From the NCBI GenBank assembly GCA_900552315.1, contig URZM01000075.1, positions 1-9,734 of the forward strand: a stretch of DNA of 9,734 nucleotides, in the 5' to 3' direction. Made by a program: the position numbers and the translations under genes. The first letter of the stretch is position 1. Every line of letters starts with the position of its first letter. Origin of the DNA: an uncultured Bacteroidales bacterium. GTDB taxonomy: Bacteria > Bacteroidota > Bacteroidia > Bacteroidales > Muribaculaceae. Positions 1 to 7,225 of the stretch are shown piece after piece. The notes beneath the pieces are model-generated. The model did no database searches and had not been told where the DNA came from. It saw only the letters and a program-made list of their open reading frames with translations.

Positions 1-37
1 CGCGACCCCGATTGTTGTTTGTGGGTTTAGGAGTTCT

Positions 38-2101
38 TTATCCCGCTTTGCCTTGCTTGGCCTTGAAATTCTCGAGACCGGTGTTCAGGAACTTGAGATA
101 GACGTTCACGTCCTTGCCGTTCTGGTAATCCATGGAGCCGGAGAGGGGCGTGCCTTCGTGGTCTATGATGACATGATATGGCTGGGCCGCCACTCCGAAT
201 TTCTCGCTTTCGAGGAAGCCCCAAAGCTCGCCTACGGTCTCTATGATTCTGAGCTCGCCCTTCCTGTCGGTCATCTCTATGGGCTGGGGGAGCTGGGCCT
301 TGTCGTCCACCATGAGCGACACGAGCACGAAATTCTCGTTGATTATGTCGCGCACCTCGTCATTGGTCCAGACGGCGCCTTCCAACTCGCGGCAGTTGGT
401 GCAGCCGAAGCCCGAGAAATCGAGCAGGATGGGCTTGTTCTCCTGGATGGCGAGTTTCACTCCCTCCTCGTAGTTGTTGGAGTGGAGCTTGAACTCATTG
501 TCCACCAGCGAGAAGTCCTGAGTGCTGATCGGGGGCGAGAATGCCGAGATGGCCTTGAGGGGAGCGCCCCACAGGCCCGGTATCATGTATATGGCGAAAG
601 CGAAGCTAACCAGGGAGAGCATGAAGCGGCCCACACCTGTCTTCTCCACCTTGGAGTCGTGGGGGAAACGTATCTTGCCGAGCAGGTATACGCCGAGCAG
701 GAAGAAGATGACTATCCACAGGCATAGGAACACCTCGCGGTCAAGTATTCTCCATCCCGATGTGAGGTCGGCTATGGAGAGGAATTTGAGCGCCAGAGCA
801 AGTTCCAGGAAACCGAGCACTACCTTGACTGTGTTGAGCCAGCCACCGCTCTTGGGCATGGATTTGAGCATGGTGGGGAACATGGCGAAGATGGTGAAGG
901 GGAGCGCCAGCGCGAAGGCGAAGCCGAACATGCCTACCGCCGGGGCCAGGTAATTGCCGCTGGTGGCCGCCTCCACGAGCAGCGTGCCGATGATGGGACC
1001 CGTGCATGAGAAGGACACGAGGGCGAGGGTGAACGCCATGAAGAAGATGGAGAGCAGACCTGTGGTGGAGTCAACCTTGGAGTCCATCTTGTTGGTGAGT
1101 TTGGAGGGAAGCGTGATCTCGAAGCCGCCCATGAAGGAGATGGCGAACACCACCAGCAGCAGGAAGAAGAACACGTTGAACCAGGCGTTGGTGGAGAGGG
1201 CGTTCAGCGCGGTGGCTCCGAAGATGCCCGTCACGAGCAATCCTAAGAGCACGTAGATTACGATAATCGACACTCCGTAGATGGAGGCGGACTGGATGGA
1301 TTTCGCGCGGCTCTTGTTCTGCTTCAGGAAGAAGGAGACGGTCATCGGTATCATGGGCCATACGCAGGGCGTGATGAGGGCTATGAGGCCGCCTATGAGA
1401 CCGGCGAGGAATATGGCCCAGAGGGATGTGTCTTCCTCCTCGGCATTGTCCTCGGAGAGTGCCTTGACCTCTTTCTCCACGCTTCTCCAGAGGCGGTCCT
1501 GGTTCAGCTCGCCGGCCGCTACGGATTCCGTCGCGGCCAAAGAGGCGTCGACTGTCTCGCCTGCTGCCGTCTCGGCTGCCACGGAGTCAGTGGCTGCCTC
1601 GGCTGCCTTAGGCTCCTCTTTGGCCTCCTCGTCTTGCTTGGCCTTGTCGTCTTTTGAGTCGGCGAGCTTCGCCTTGCCTGTGAGCTTCTTGGCCACGTTG
1701 ATGTTGGAGCAGGAGTTGTCGTCACAAGCCTGTCCCGTGATTTTCACCGTGACGGAGAAATTCTCTTTTGTGGGTTTAAGCTTCTGGGTGAAGGTCACGG
1801 AGCCGGAGAAGAAGCGGGCCTGCATGCCGTCCTCGTCCACCTCGGCTGTCGCCGCCTTGTTGGGAGTCGGGGTGCCCACCAGTGTGGCTCCGTCGGGCCT
1901 TATGGAGATGTTCAGCGGGTTCTCCATACCCTTGTGGTCGAAATTGTAGAGGTGATAGCCGGGCGCTATCGAAGCTGTCATCTGCAAGGACGGGTGGTCC
2001 GTGCCCTCGTCAATCAGCTTGTAGCTCCAGGTGACCGGGTCGGCCTTCAGAGCGAAGACCCCCACGAGCATGGCCAGGAGCAGTGCATAAGTCTTTTTCA
2101 T
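38..2101 (-). CDS. dsbD: DsbD-like thiol:disulfide interchange protein
   Basis: This inner-membrane protein passes reducing equivalents from cytoplasmic thioredoxin to envelope proteins. The 687-residue product has the full three-part DsbD layout. A signal peptide (residues 1-20) leads into an N-terminal DsbD-type domain (about 21-145) with a C126-x4-C131 pair. A membrane domain of about eight helices (228-510) carries one cysteine in TPCVWP (C246) and one in SFSCTGP (C366). A C-terminal thioredoxin domain has C567-T-N-C570 and a likely cis-Pro at 641. Residues 145-225 form an unusual Ala/Glu/Lys/Thr-rich linker with an internal near-repeat. The start is supported by the MKKTYALLL signal sequence. 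It is last of four tightly spaced genes, 22 bases after the Omp28-like gene, which suggests it supplies electrons to the CxxC proteins encoded upstream. Family assignment is firm; the partners are inferred. Confidence 0.93.
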   Translation of the reverse strand: MKKTYALLLAMLVGVFALKADPVTWSYKLIDEGTDHPSLQMTASIAPGYHLYNFDHKGMENPLNISIRPDGATLVGTPTPNKAATAEVDEDGMQARFFSGSVTFTQKLKPTKENFSVTVKITGQACDDNSCSNINVAKKLTGKAKLADSKDDKAKQDEEAKEEPKAAEAATDSVAAETAAGETVDASLAATESVAAGELNQDRLWRSVEKEVKALSEDNAEEEDTSLWAIFLAGLIGGLIALITPCVWPMIPMTVSFFLKQNKSRAKSIQSASIYGVSIIVIYVLLGLLVTGIFGATALNALSTNAWFNVFFFLLLVVFAISFMGGFEITLPSKLTNKMDSKVDSTTGLLSIFFMAFTLALVSFSCTGPIIGTLLVEAATSGNYLAPAVGMFGFAFALALPFTIFAMFPTMLKSMPKSGGWLNTVKVVLGFLELALALKFLSIADLTSGWRILDREVFLCLWIVIFFLLGVYLLGKIRFPHDSKVEKTGVGRFMLSLVSFAFAIYMIPGLWGAPLKAISAFSPPISTQDFSLVDNEFKLHSNNYEEGVKLAIQENKPILLDFSGFGCTNCRELEGAVWTNDEVRDIINENFVLVSLMVDDKAQLPQPIEMTDRKGELRIIETVGELWGFLESEKFGVAAQPYHVIIDHEGTPLSGSMDYQNGKDVNVYLKFLNTGLENFKAKQGKAG

Positions 2102-2123
2102 TATTGTGGTTCGGATTTATTGG

Positions 2124-2993
2124 TTATTCTTCGGTTGCGGGGACTATGGACTTGAGCATGGCCGCGTGCAGCACCTGACGGTCGCCGCCCGTGTTGCACA
2201 GGAAGCCCACCACCTGGATGTTGTCGGCGTTCCATTCCTCAGGCAGCGTCACTGTGCTTGTGCCCTCTATGGAGGAGCCGGCCGCGTGGCCGCCGCCATA
2301 CTCCTGGCCCCATGTGCCGTTGAGCGCCGTGCGCAGCACATGGTTGTTGACGTAGCGCGGAATCAGGCCGTTGGGACCGGCCTGGCGCGATACGATTCCG
2401 TTCTCCAGGATGTAGATCTGGAAAGAGACGTTCTGGTCCACGTTGTGCTTGAACTCAACCTGATAGTTTACGGTAAGCTGGCGATACGACGGATTCTTGT
2501 TTTCCAATGTCGGGTCATACATGCTCGTAAGGGATATGTCACAGGGAGCGTATTTGTTCTCCGGGTTGTTGAAGAGGTTGTACACAGCCGCGCCCCATAC
2601 CTCCGGCTTGGTGGCCTGCATCACCTTGCCGTCGATCCTGGTGCGGTTGAACATGACCGCAGGCAGCGTGTTCTCTTGGTTGTATGCCTCGAATATGCTG
2701 GACGCTATCTCCGTGCGCAGGTCCACGTTCTTAGGCTCTGTAAGGGTGCTGAGTTGGGAGGGATACATGCTCACTGCGATGAAATTGTCACCGTACGTCT
2801 CGTGGAATCCGGTCATGACCTCGGCTCCCGTGGGGCAGTTTGGGCAGTTGGCGCCTGTGAACTCCTCAGCCAATACCACCTTTTCTGTTTCCTGGAACTC
2901 GATGGGGATGTATCTGTCCTTCTCGTCGACATTGTCGCAGGCGGCGAAAGTGAGTGCGAGTGCCGCCGCGCTGAGTGAAAGTATCTGTTTCAT
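2124..2993 (-). CDS. Omp28-like outer-membrane lipoprotein with CPNC motif
   Basis: The 289-residue product starts with a lipoprotein signal (MKQILSLSAAALALTFAAC; lipid attachment expected at C19, with Phe rather than the usual Leu/Val at -3). After C19 comes an acidic stretch (DNVDEKD) that loosely resembles the export signals sending Bacteroidetes lipoproteins to the cell surface. Residues 38-60 contain EEFTGANCPNCPTG, with C50-P-N-C53 in a thioredoxin-like context typical of Omp28-related proteins. The remaining two thirds look beta-rich, with further cysteines near 149 and in GFLCNTGG. The molecular role of this family is not well established. It lies 18 bases after the DUF6029-like gene and 22 before dsbD, so it is probably co-transcribed with them. 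Family call is good; redox activity is inferred from the CxxC only. Confidence 0.85.
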   Translation of the reverse strand: MKQILSLSAAALALTFAACDNVDEKDRYIPIEFQETEKVVLAEEFTGANCPNCPTGAEVMTGFHETYGDNFIAVSMYPSQLSTLTEPKNVDLRTEIASSIFEAYNQENTLPAVMFNRTRIDGKVMQATKPEVWGAAVYNLFNNPENKYAPCDISLTSMYDPTLENKNPSYRQLTVNYQVEFKHNVDQNVSFQIYILENGIVSRQAGPNGLIPRYVNNHVLRTALNGTWGQEYGGGHAAGSSIEGTSTVTLPEEWNADNIQVVGFLCNTGGDRQVLHAAMLKSIVPATEE

Positions 2994-3011
2994 GAGAGAA
3001 ATTGAATCGGG

Positions 3012-4826
3012 TTAGAATGTGTAGTTATAAGAGATGGTGAAACCCTTCGAGGCGGGCACCCAGCGGCAGATGCCGCCCGAGCAGTTGTAGCCCTCGCGGG
3101 TACGTCCGTATGCCACGTAGAAGCGGTTGCGCAGGTAGTTGTAGGTGACTCCGAACTGGTAATAGTTCTTGTTGGTGGGGCCAAGCTTGGGGTCGTTGTT
3201 GAAATTCTGCATATCGGTCACGGTGAACATCCAGTGGGGCGCCAGCGACAGCTCCAGGGTGGCGGCCACCCAGTCGCCGAGGTCCTGGGCCGTGTGCAGG
3301 TACTGCGCCTCGAAGCGCAGCTGCATGTTCTTCTTCATCTTCCACTGGCCCTCGCCTATGAAGATGTTGGCGTTGACCATGTTGCCGTTCACGCCGTGGC
3401 CGAGGATTATCTCCTGGTTGTAGCGCTGGAAGAGGTAGAAGAATGTGAACTGGAAGCTCTTGGAGAGTTTCTTGTTCAGCTCGAAATTCACATCCGCGTA
3501 GTACAGCTCGCCGATTTTCCAGAAGGGGGCGCCGAGACCGTCGGAACCCTTGACGTATGCGTCAGGCTTGTGGGCCGCGCCTGCGGGCCACGGGCGGTCA
3601 AGGCCGGAGATGTAGCTTCCCGAGAGGCGTACGGATGTGCCGTACTTGCCGCCAAGCGCCGTTTTTCGCTTGAACTGGTAGCGCACCTCGCCCTGGAACG
3701 CCCATTCTCCGTCGGCCTGTGTGGAGTAGGGATACATGGCGGCGAGTGCGTAAGTCTGCGTTTCGGTGAAGGCAGGCAGATGATTGATGAACGATGAGAC
3801 TCCCTTCACCATGCGGTCCGAGCGCCAGCTCATGTTGTCCGAGCGCTTGGCCTGCACGAAGGCGCTGACTCCCTTCGAGGAGTAGGCGGTCGAGAATATG
3901 AACGCCGAGCCGCGACGGTATGTGTAATTGTTGTCAAGCTGAGGGTCGTTGTTCTTGGTGGCTCCCTCGAAGAGGATGTTGAAATCCTTGAGCTTCAGGT
4001 TTATGCGGCCGTCGAAGGCGGCTGTGTTCTCCGGGAAATGGAGCCGATAGTGGTTGTCGTCGGTGGTGACGAGAGACTGTTTCTCGTGCTTGCCAACATA
4101 CGAGAATCCGAGTGTAGCGCCGTAGTTATACCCGAAGGCTTTCTGGAATGCCTGCGCAAGGTTCCACTCGATGTCGCCGCCCCATATCCATGAGGAGTTG
4201 TGTTCCCAGTACCTGCGCTGCTTGCCGCCCAGGGCCGTGATGCTCACGCCGCCTCCGGGGTTCACTTTGAGGCGTGCGCCGCGCAGGGCGTTGTCGATGC
4301 CTATGGAGCGCTCCTGATATGTGCGCAGGATGAGACCCGAACCGAATTGCTCGTAAAAGTCACCCGCAGTGAGACTCACCCCTTTGTAGTTGCCTGTGGC
4401 CCAGAAATACGGGACACCCCAGCCCTCGAAATCCTTCTCGAAGCCGGGGAGCGGCCATTTTGCCCATTCAAAACGAGCGCCGGCCGAGAAATAGGGCGCG
4501 TTGAGGTTAAGGTCGAAATATGTGTTGTTCAGCACATCGGCTGCATACACGTTGCGGTCGTTGTGCTTGATGTTGAGACCGCCGTCTGTGACGGGTATCA
4601 GGAACTCCGTCTGGAGACTGCCGCTGAGGCGTATCTTGCGGAACCAGTTCTGGGAGGGTTCCTTGGATTCGGGCTCCGGGGTGGCCTGTGAACCCGTGTA
4701 TTCGCGCTGAGGCTCGTAAGCGGTTGCCACAGAGGCCGAGTCAGACTCCTGCGCAACCGGCGTGGCCAATGCCGCAGGGGCGCATGCCGCCGCAAGGGCA
4801 CAAAGGGTGAAGTAACTGCGTTTCAC
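3012..4826 (-). CDS. DUF6029-like outer-membrane beta-barrel candidate
   Basis: I recognise this as a DUF6029-type Bacteroidetes protein from segments such as LPGFEKDFEGWGVPYFWATG, FYEQFGSGLILRTYQERSIG, GKQRRYWEHN and SSFINHLPAFTETQTYALAA. Its biochemical function is unknown. Alternating aromatic/polar strands and the C-terminal ending ISYNYTF fit an outer-membrane barrel. I place the start at a GTG (4826), giving 604 residues, because it begins a good signal peptide (KRSYFTLCALAAACAPAALA) right after an AT-rich non-coding stretch. The frame stays open to an ATG at 4976, but those extra 50 residues would put Pro/Ser/Thr/Asn-rich sequence before the signal peptide. Near the C-terminus is a C582-SGGI-C587 pair, notable beside three thiol-redox genes. 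It lies between the TlpA-like gene (163-base gap) and the Omp28-like gene (18-base gap). Confidence 0.82.
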   Translation of the reverse strand: MKRSYFTLCALAAACAPAALATPVAQESDSASVATAYEPQREYTGSQATPEPESKEPSQNWFRKIRLSGSLQTEFLIPVTDGGLNIKHNDRNVYAADVLNNTYFDLNLNAPYFSAGARFEWAKWPLPGFEKDFEGWGVPYFWATGNYKGVSLTAGDFYEQFGSGLILRTYQERSIGIDNALRGARLKVNPGGGVSITALGGKQRRYWEHNSSWIWGGDIEWNLAQAFQKAFGYNYGATLGFSYVGKHEKQSLVTTDDNHYRLHFPENTAAFDGRINLKLKDFNILFEGATKNNDPQLDNNYTYRRGSAFIFSTAYSSKGVSAFVQAKRSDNMSWRSDRMVKGVSSFINHLPAFTETQTYALAAMYPYSTQADGEWAFQGEVRYQFKRKTALGGKYGTSVRLSGSYISGLDRPWPAGAAHKPDAYVKGSDGLGAPFWKIGELYYADVNFELNKKLSKSFQFTFFYLFQRYNQEIILGHGVNGNMVNANIFIGEGQWKMKKNMQLRFEAQYLHTAQDLGDWVAATLELSLAPHWMFTVTDMQNFNNDPKLGPTNKNYYQFGVTYNYLRNRFYVAYGRTREGYNCSGGICRWVPASKGFTISYNYTF

Positions 4827-4940
4827 TTTATGATTTGATAAATAGTTGATATTAGTGTTATTCGTGGTAGAGGAGGGGAGAGGTACGGCTGGCGCGGTAT
4901 GAATCTTCGCACACTCTCTAAAAAGAGAAAAGAGGCGGAA

Positions 4941-4966
4941 AGCACCCGACCGACAGGAAGGATGCT
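4941..4966 (-). other. Intergenic hairpin between tlpA-like and DUF6029-like genes
   Basis: Read on the minus strand, AGCATCC (4960-4966) can pair with GGGTGCT (4941-4947), seven pairs including one G-U, around a 12-base loop. A pyrimidine-rich but interrupted stretch follows (4920-4940), then a smaller five-pair hairpin TCTCT/AGAGA (4915-4928). This could partly terminate transcription after the TlpA-like gene or process the message, but no clean T-run follows. Assignment is weak. Confidence 0.25.
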
Positions 4967-4989
4967 CGCCGCCCATGATGGGGTTTCAA

Positions 4990-5475
4990 TTATTTCTGCA
5001 TGTCACGGAGCACCTCGATGATCTCTTCCTCACCGCCGTCTACGTAACCCTTGTGGCTCCAAACCACATTGCCGTTGCCGTCTACTATGAAGGCATGCGG
5101 CACGTCGGTGACCCCCATCTGGCGCTTGAACTCGCCGTTGGGGTCCAGGAGCACGTCATATTCCCAGCCCATGCCGTCCACCAGAGGCTTCACTTTCTGT
5201 GCGTTCTGGGCCTCGTCGATGCTCACGGCTATGAGCTTCACGCCGGTCTCTTCCTGCCAGTCAGGGTAAACCTCGTGGATGGCCTTGAGCTCACGCTTGC
5301 AGGGCTTGCACCAGGTGGCCCAGAAAGAGATCACCATCGGTTTGCCGTCATTGGACAGCTCGGCGGTGTTGACAGTATTTCCGTTCACGTCCTTCAGCTG
5401 CACAGAGGGCAGCTCCGCGAACATGGCGGGGATGGCCATCACGGCGGCCATCAGGAGCATTGTGATTCTTTTCAT
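4990..5475 (-). CDS. Secreted TlpA/ResA-family thioredoxin
   Basis: This small thioredoxin-fold protein probably acts in the periplasm as a thiol reductase. The 161-residue product begins with a Sec signal peptide (MKRITMLLMAAVMAIPAMFA, cleavage after about residue 20). The core follows: VISFWATWCKPCKRELKAI with active-site cysteines C56 and C59, the strand LIAVSID, and TDVPHAFIVD with the cis-Pro at 126. These are the standard features of TlpA/ResA-type proteins. I chose the ATG at 5475; an upstream ATG at 5508 would add 11 residues ahead of the signal peptide and is less likely. It is the first gene of the envelope redox cluster that ends with dsbD, whose C-terminal domain is a likely reductant. 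Which protein it reduces cannot be read from the sequence. Confidence 0.9.
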   Translation of the reverse strand: MKRITMLLMAAVMAIPAMFAELPSVQLKDVNGNTVNTAELSNDGKPMVISFWATWCKPCKRELKAIHEVYPDWQEETGVKLIAVSIDEAQNAQKVKPLVDGMGWEYDVLLDPNGEFKRQMGVTDVPHAFIVDGNGNVVWSHKGYVDGGEEEIIEVLRDMQK

Positions 5476-5585
5476 TACTATATCAATGGTTAAACGGTTA
5501 GTACTCAATTAGTTGGTCTTATTGGACACCTGATTGGGAAGATGTGTTTCCGCTGGTGTTTTAAGGTTAGACCGAAAATACAGCC

Positions 5586-5593
5586 CAAAGTTA
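5586..5593 (-). promoter_or_regulatory. Possible -7 element upstream of the TlpA-like gene
   Basis: On the minus strand this reads TAACTTTG, a full match to the Bacteroidetes -7 consensus TAnnTTTG and identical to the element ahead of rfbD. It lies about 110 bases upstream of the chosen start at 5475, in the only sizeable gap before the redox cluster. No TTTG or TTG is present at the usual 19-21 base spacing upstream, so it is only half a promoter. Confidence 0.4.
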
Positions 5594-5616
5594 CAACAAA
5601 TTTGCGAGACTGAAGC

Positions 5617-5633
5617 GTTTTTTCTGAAAAAAC
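5617..5633 (-). terminator. prfC: A/T-stem hairpin downstream of prfC
   Basis: GTTTTTT and AAAAAAC form a perfect seven-pair inverted repeat around a three-base loop, 14 bases past the prfC stop codon. Position suggests transcription ends here, since a new cluster starts downstream. The stem is almost all A/T and no T-run follows the second arm on the minus strand, so it is not a typical intrinsic terminator and could instead be a protein-binding site. Confidence 0.35.
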
Positions 5634-5647
5634 CAAATTGCCATGAG

Positions 5648-7225
5648 TTAAAATTCGCTCGCGAAATGGAACGTGATGGTGGGGAAGTCGGCCTGGGCCA
5701 TCTGCAGCACATAGTTGCTGTCGGCCAGGAACACGTCGCGGCCATCCTTGTCAAGGGCCATGAACTGCTGTTTGCGGCGTTTGAAATTGGCCAGCGCTTG
5801 CTCGTCGTCGCTCTCTATCCAGCACGCCTTGTAGAGACTGATAGGCTCCCAACGGCACTGTGCCCCGTACTCGTGCAGCAGGCGGTACTGGATTACCTCG
5901 AACTGGAGCTGTCCCACCGTGCCTATGATCTTGCGGTTGTTGAACTGGTTCACGAACATCTGCGCCACACCCTCGTCCATAAGCTGCCGTATTCCCTTGT
6001 CGAGCTGCTTCTGCTTCATGGGGTCGGCATTTTCTATATACTTGAACATCTCGGGGCTGAAGGAGGGCAGTCCTTTGAAATGCAGCACCTCGCCGGAGGT
6101 CAGCGTGTCGCCTATCTTGAAATTGCCGGTGTCGGGTATGCCGACTATGTCGCCGGGGAACGCCTCGTCAACCACGCTCTTTTTCTGTGCCATGAAGGCC
6201 GTGGGTGCCGCGAACCGCAGCGTCTTGTCGAGACGCACATGCCTGTAGGGCGCGTTGCGCTCGAACCGCCCGCTGCACACCTTCACGAAGGCGATGCATG
6301 AGCGGTGGTTCGGGTCCATGTTGGCGTGTATCTTGAACACGAATCCGCTGAAGGTGTCTTCTTCCGGGCGTATCTCACGCTCCTCGGCCACCACCGGGAG
6401 CGGCGAGGGCGCTATCTCCACGAAGCAGTCAAGCAGCTCCTTGACTCCGAAGGTGTTGAGCGCCGACCCGAAGAACACCGGGGCGACCTTGCCGTCCAGG
6501 TAAGCCTGCTTGTCAAACTCCGGATAGACGCCTTCTATCAGCTCCAGGTCTTCGCGCAGCTTGGCTGCGTCCGTCTCACCTATAAGCTCGTCCACCTGCG
6601 GGGAGTTCACGTCGGCTATCTCCACACGCTCCGAGATGGTCTGCTTCGAGGGGGTGAACAGGTCCAGGCCATGCTCGTAGATGTTGTAGACCCCCTTGAA
6701 CTTCGCGCCTATGTTTATGGGCCAGGTGAGCGGGCGCACGGAGATCTTAAGCTCCGCCTCCAGCTCGTCCAGGATGTCGAAAGGGTCGCGTCCCTCGCGG
6801 TCCAGCTTGTTCACGAAGATGATTACAGGGGTGTTGCGCATGCGGCACACCTCCATCAGGCGACGTGTCTGCGTCTCCACGCCCTTGGCCACGTCCACCA
6901 CTATTATCACGGAGTCCACAGCCGTCAGGGTGCGGAACGTGTCCTCGGCGAAATCTTGGTGTCCGGGGGTGTCGAGGATGTTGATTTTGTAGTCCCCGTA
7001 GTCGAACCCCATCACGGAGGTGGCCACCGAGATGCCTCTCTGCCTCTCTATCTCCATCCAGTCGGAGGTGGCTGTCTTCTTTATCTTATGGCTCTTGACC
7101 GCGCCGGCCACATGTATGGCGCCTCCGAACAGGAGGAGCTTCTCGGTCAGGGTGGTCTTGCCCGCGTCCGGGTGAGAGATGATGGCGAAAGTGCGCCTGC
7201 GTTTTATTTCGTCGTTGAGTGTCAT
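5648..7225 (-). CDS. prfC: Peptide chain release factor 3
   Basis: RF3 is a cytoplasmic GTPase that removes RF1/RF2 from the ribosome after peptide release. The 525-residue product has the GTPase motifs in order: SHPDAGKTT (G1, about 17-25), RGISVATS (G2, 63-70), DTPGH (G3, 85-89) and NKLD (G4, 139-142). The surrounding KTATSDWMEIERQRGIS distinguishes RF3 from EF-G. Downstream domains are complete (for example VVGQLQFEV-like sequence as GTVGQLQFEVIQYRL). Length is normal for RF3. I use the ATG at 7225 because it forms an ATGA overlap with the rfbD stop codon; another ATG six bases upstream (7231) adds only Met-His. The overlap implies co-transcription and probably translational coupling with rfbD. 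No separate promoter was seen. Confidence 0.96.
   Translation of the reverse strand: MTLNDEIKRRRTFAIISHPDAGKTTLTEKLLLFGGAIHVAGAVKSHKIKKTATSDWMEIERQRGISVATSVMGFDYGDYKINILDTPGHQDFAEDTFRTLTAVDSVIIVVDVAKGVETQTRRLMEVCRMRNTPVIIFVNKLDREGRDPFDILDELEAELKISVRPLTWPINIGAKFKGVYNIYEHGLDLFTPSKQTISERVEIADVNSPQVDELIGETDAAKLREDLELIEGVYPEFDKQAYLDGKVAPVFFGSALNTFGVKELLDCFVEIAPSPLPVVAEEREIRPEEDTFSGFVFKIHANMDPNHRSCIAFVKVCSGRFERNAPYRHVRLDKTLRFAAPTAFMAQKKSVVDEAFPGDIVGIPDTGNFKIGDTLTSGEVLHFKGLPSFSPEMFKYIENADPMKQKQLDKGIRQLMDEGVAQMFVNQFNNRKIIGTVGQLQFEVIQYRLLHEYGAQCRWEPISLYKACWIESDDEQALANFKRRKQQFMALDKDGRDVFLADSNYVLQMAQADFPTITFHFASEF

Noticed and set aside
1..37. Start or end of another gene at the left edge
   Set aside because: Only 37 bases remain after the dsbD stop; no start codon context, hairpin or promoter element could be supported.
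53..727. 224-residue plus-strand reading frame opposite dsbD
   Set aside because: It overlaps the conserved thioredoxin and membrane domains of DsbD and has no family resemblance of its own.
2106..2978. 290-residue plus-strand reading frame opposite the Omp28-like gene
   Set aside because: It mirrors almost exactly the real minus-strand gene, has no recognisable domain or signal, and is explained by GC-biased codon use keeping the opposite frame open.
4827..4976. 50-residue N-terminal extension of the DUF6029-like protein from the ATG at 4976
   Set aside because: It would put low-complexity sequence ahead of a clear signal peptide and includes AT-rich sequence typical of a non-coding gap.
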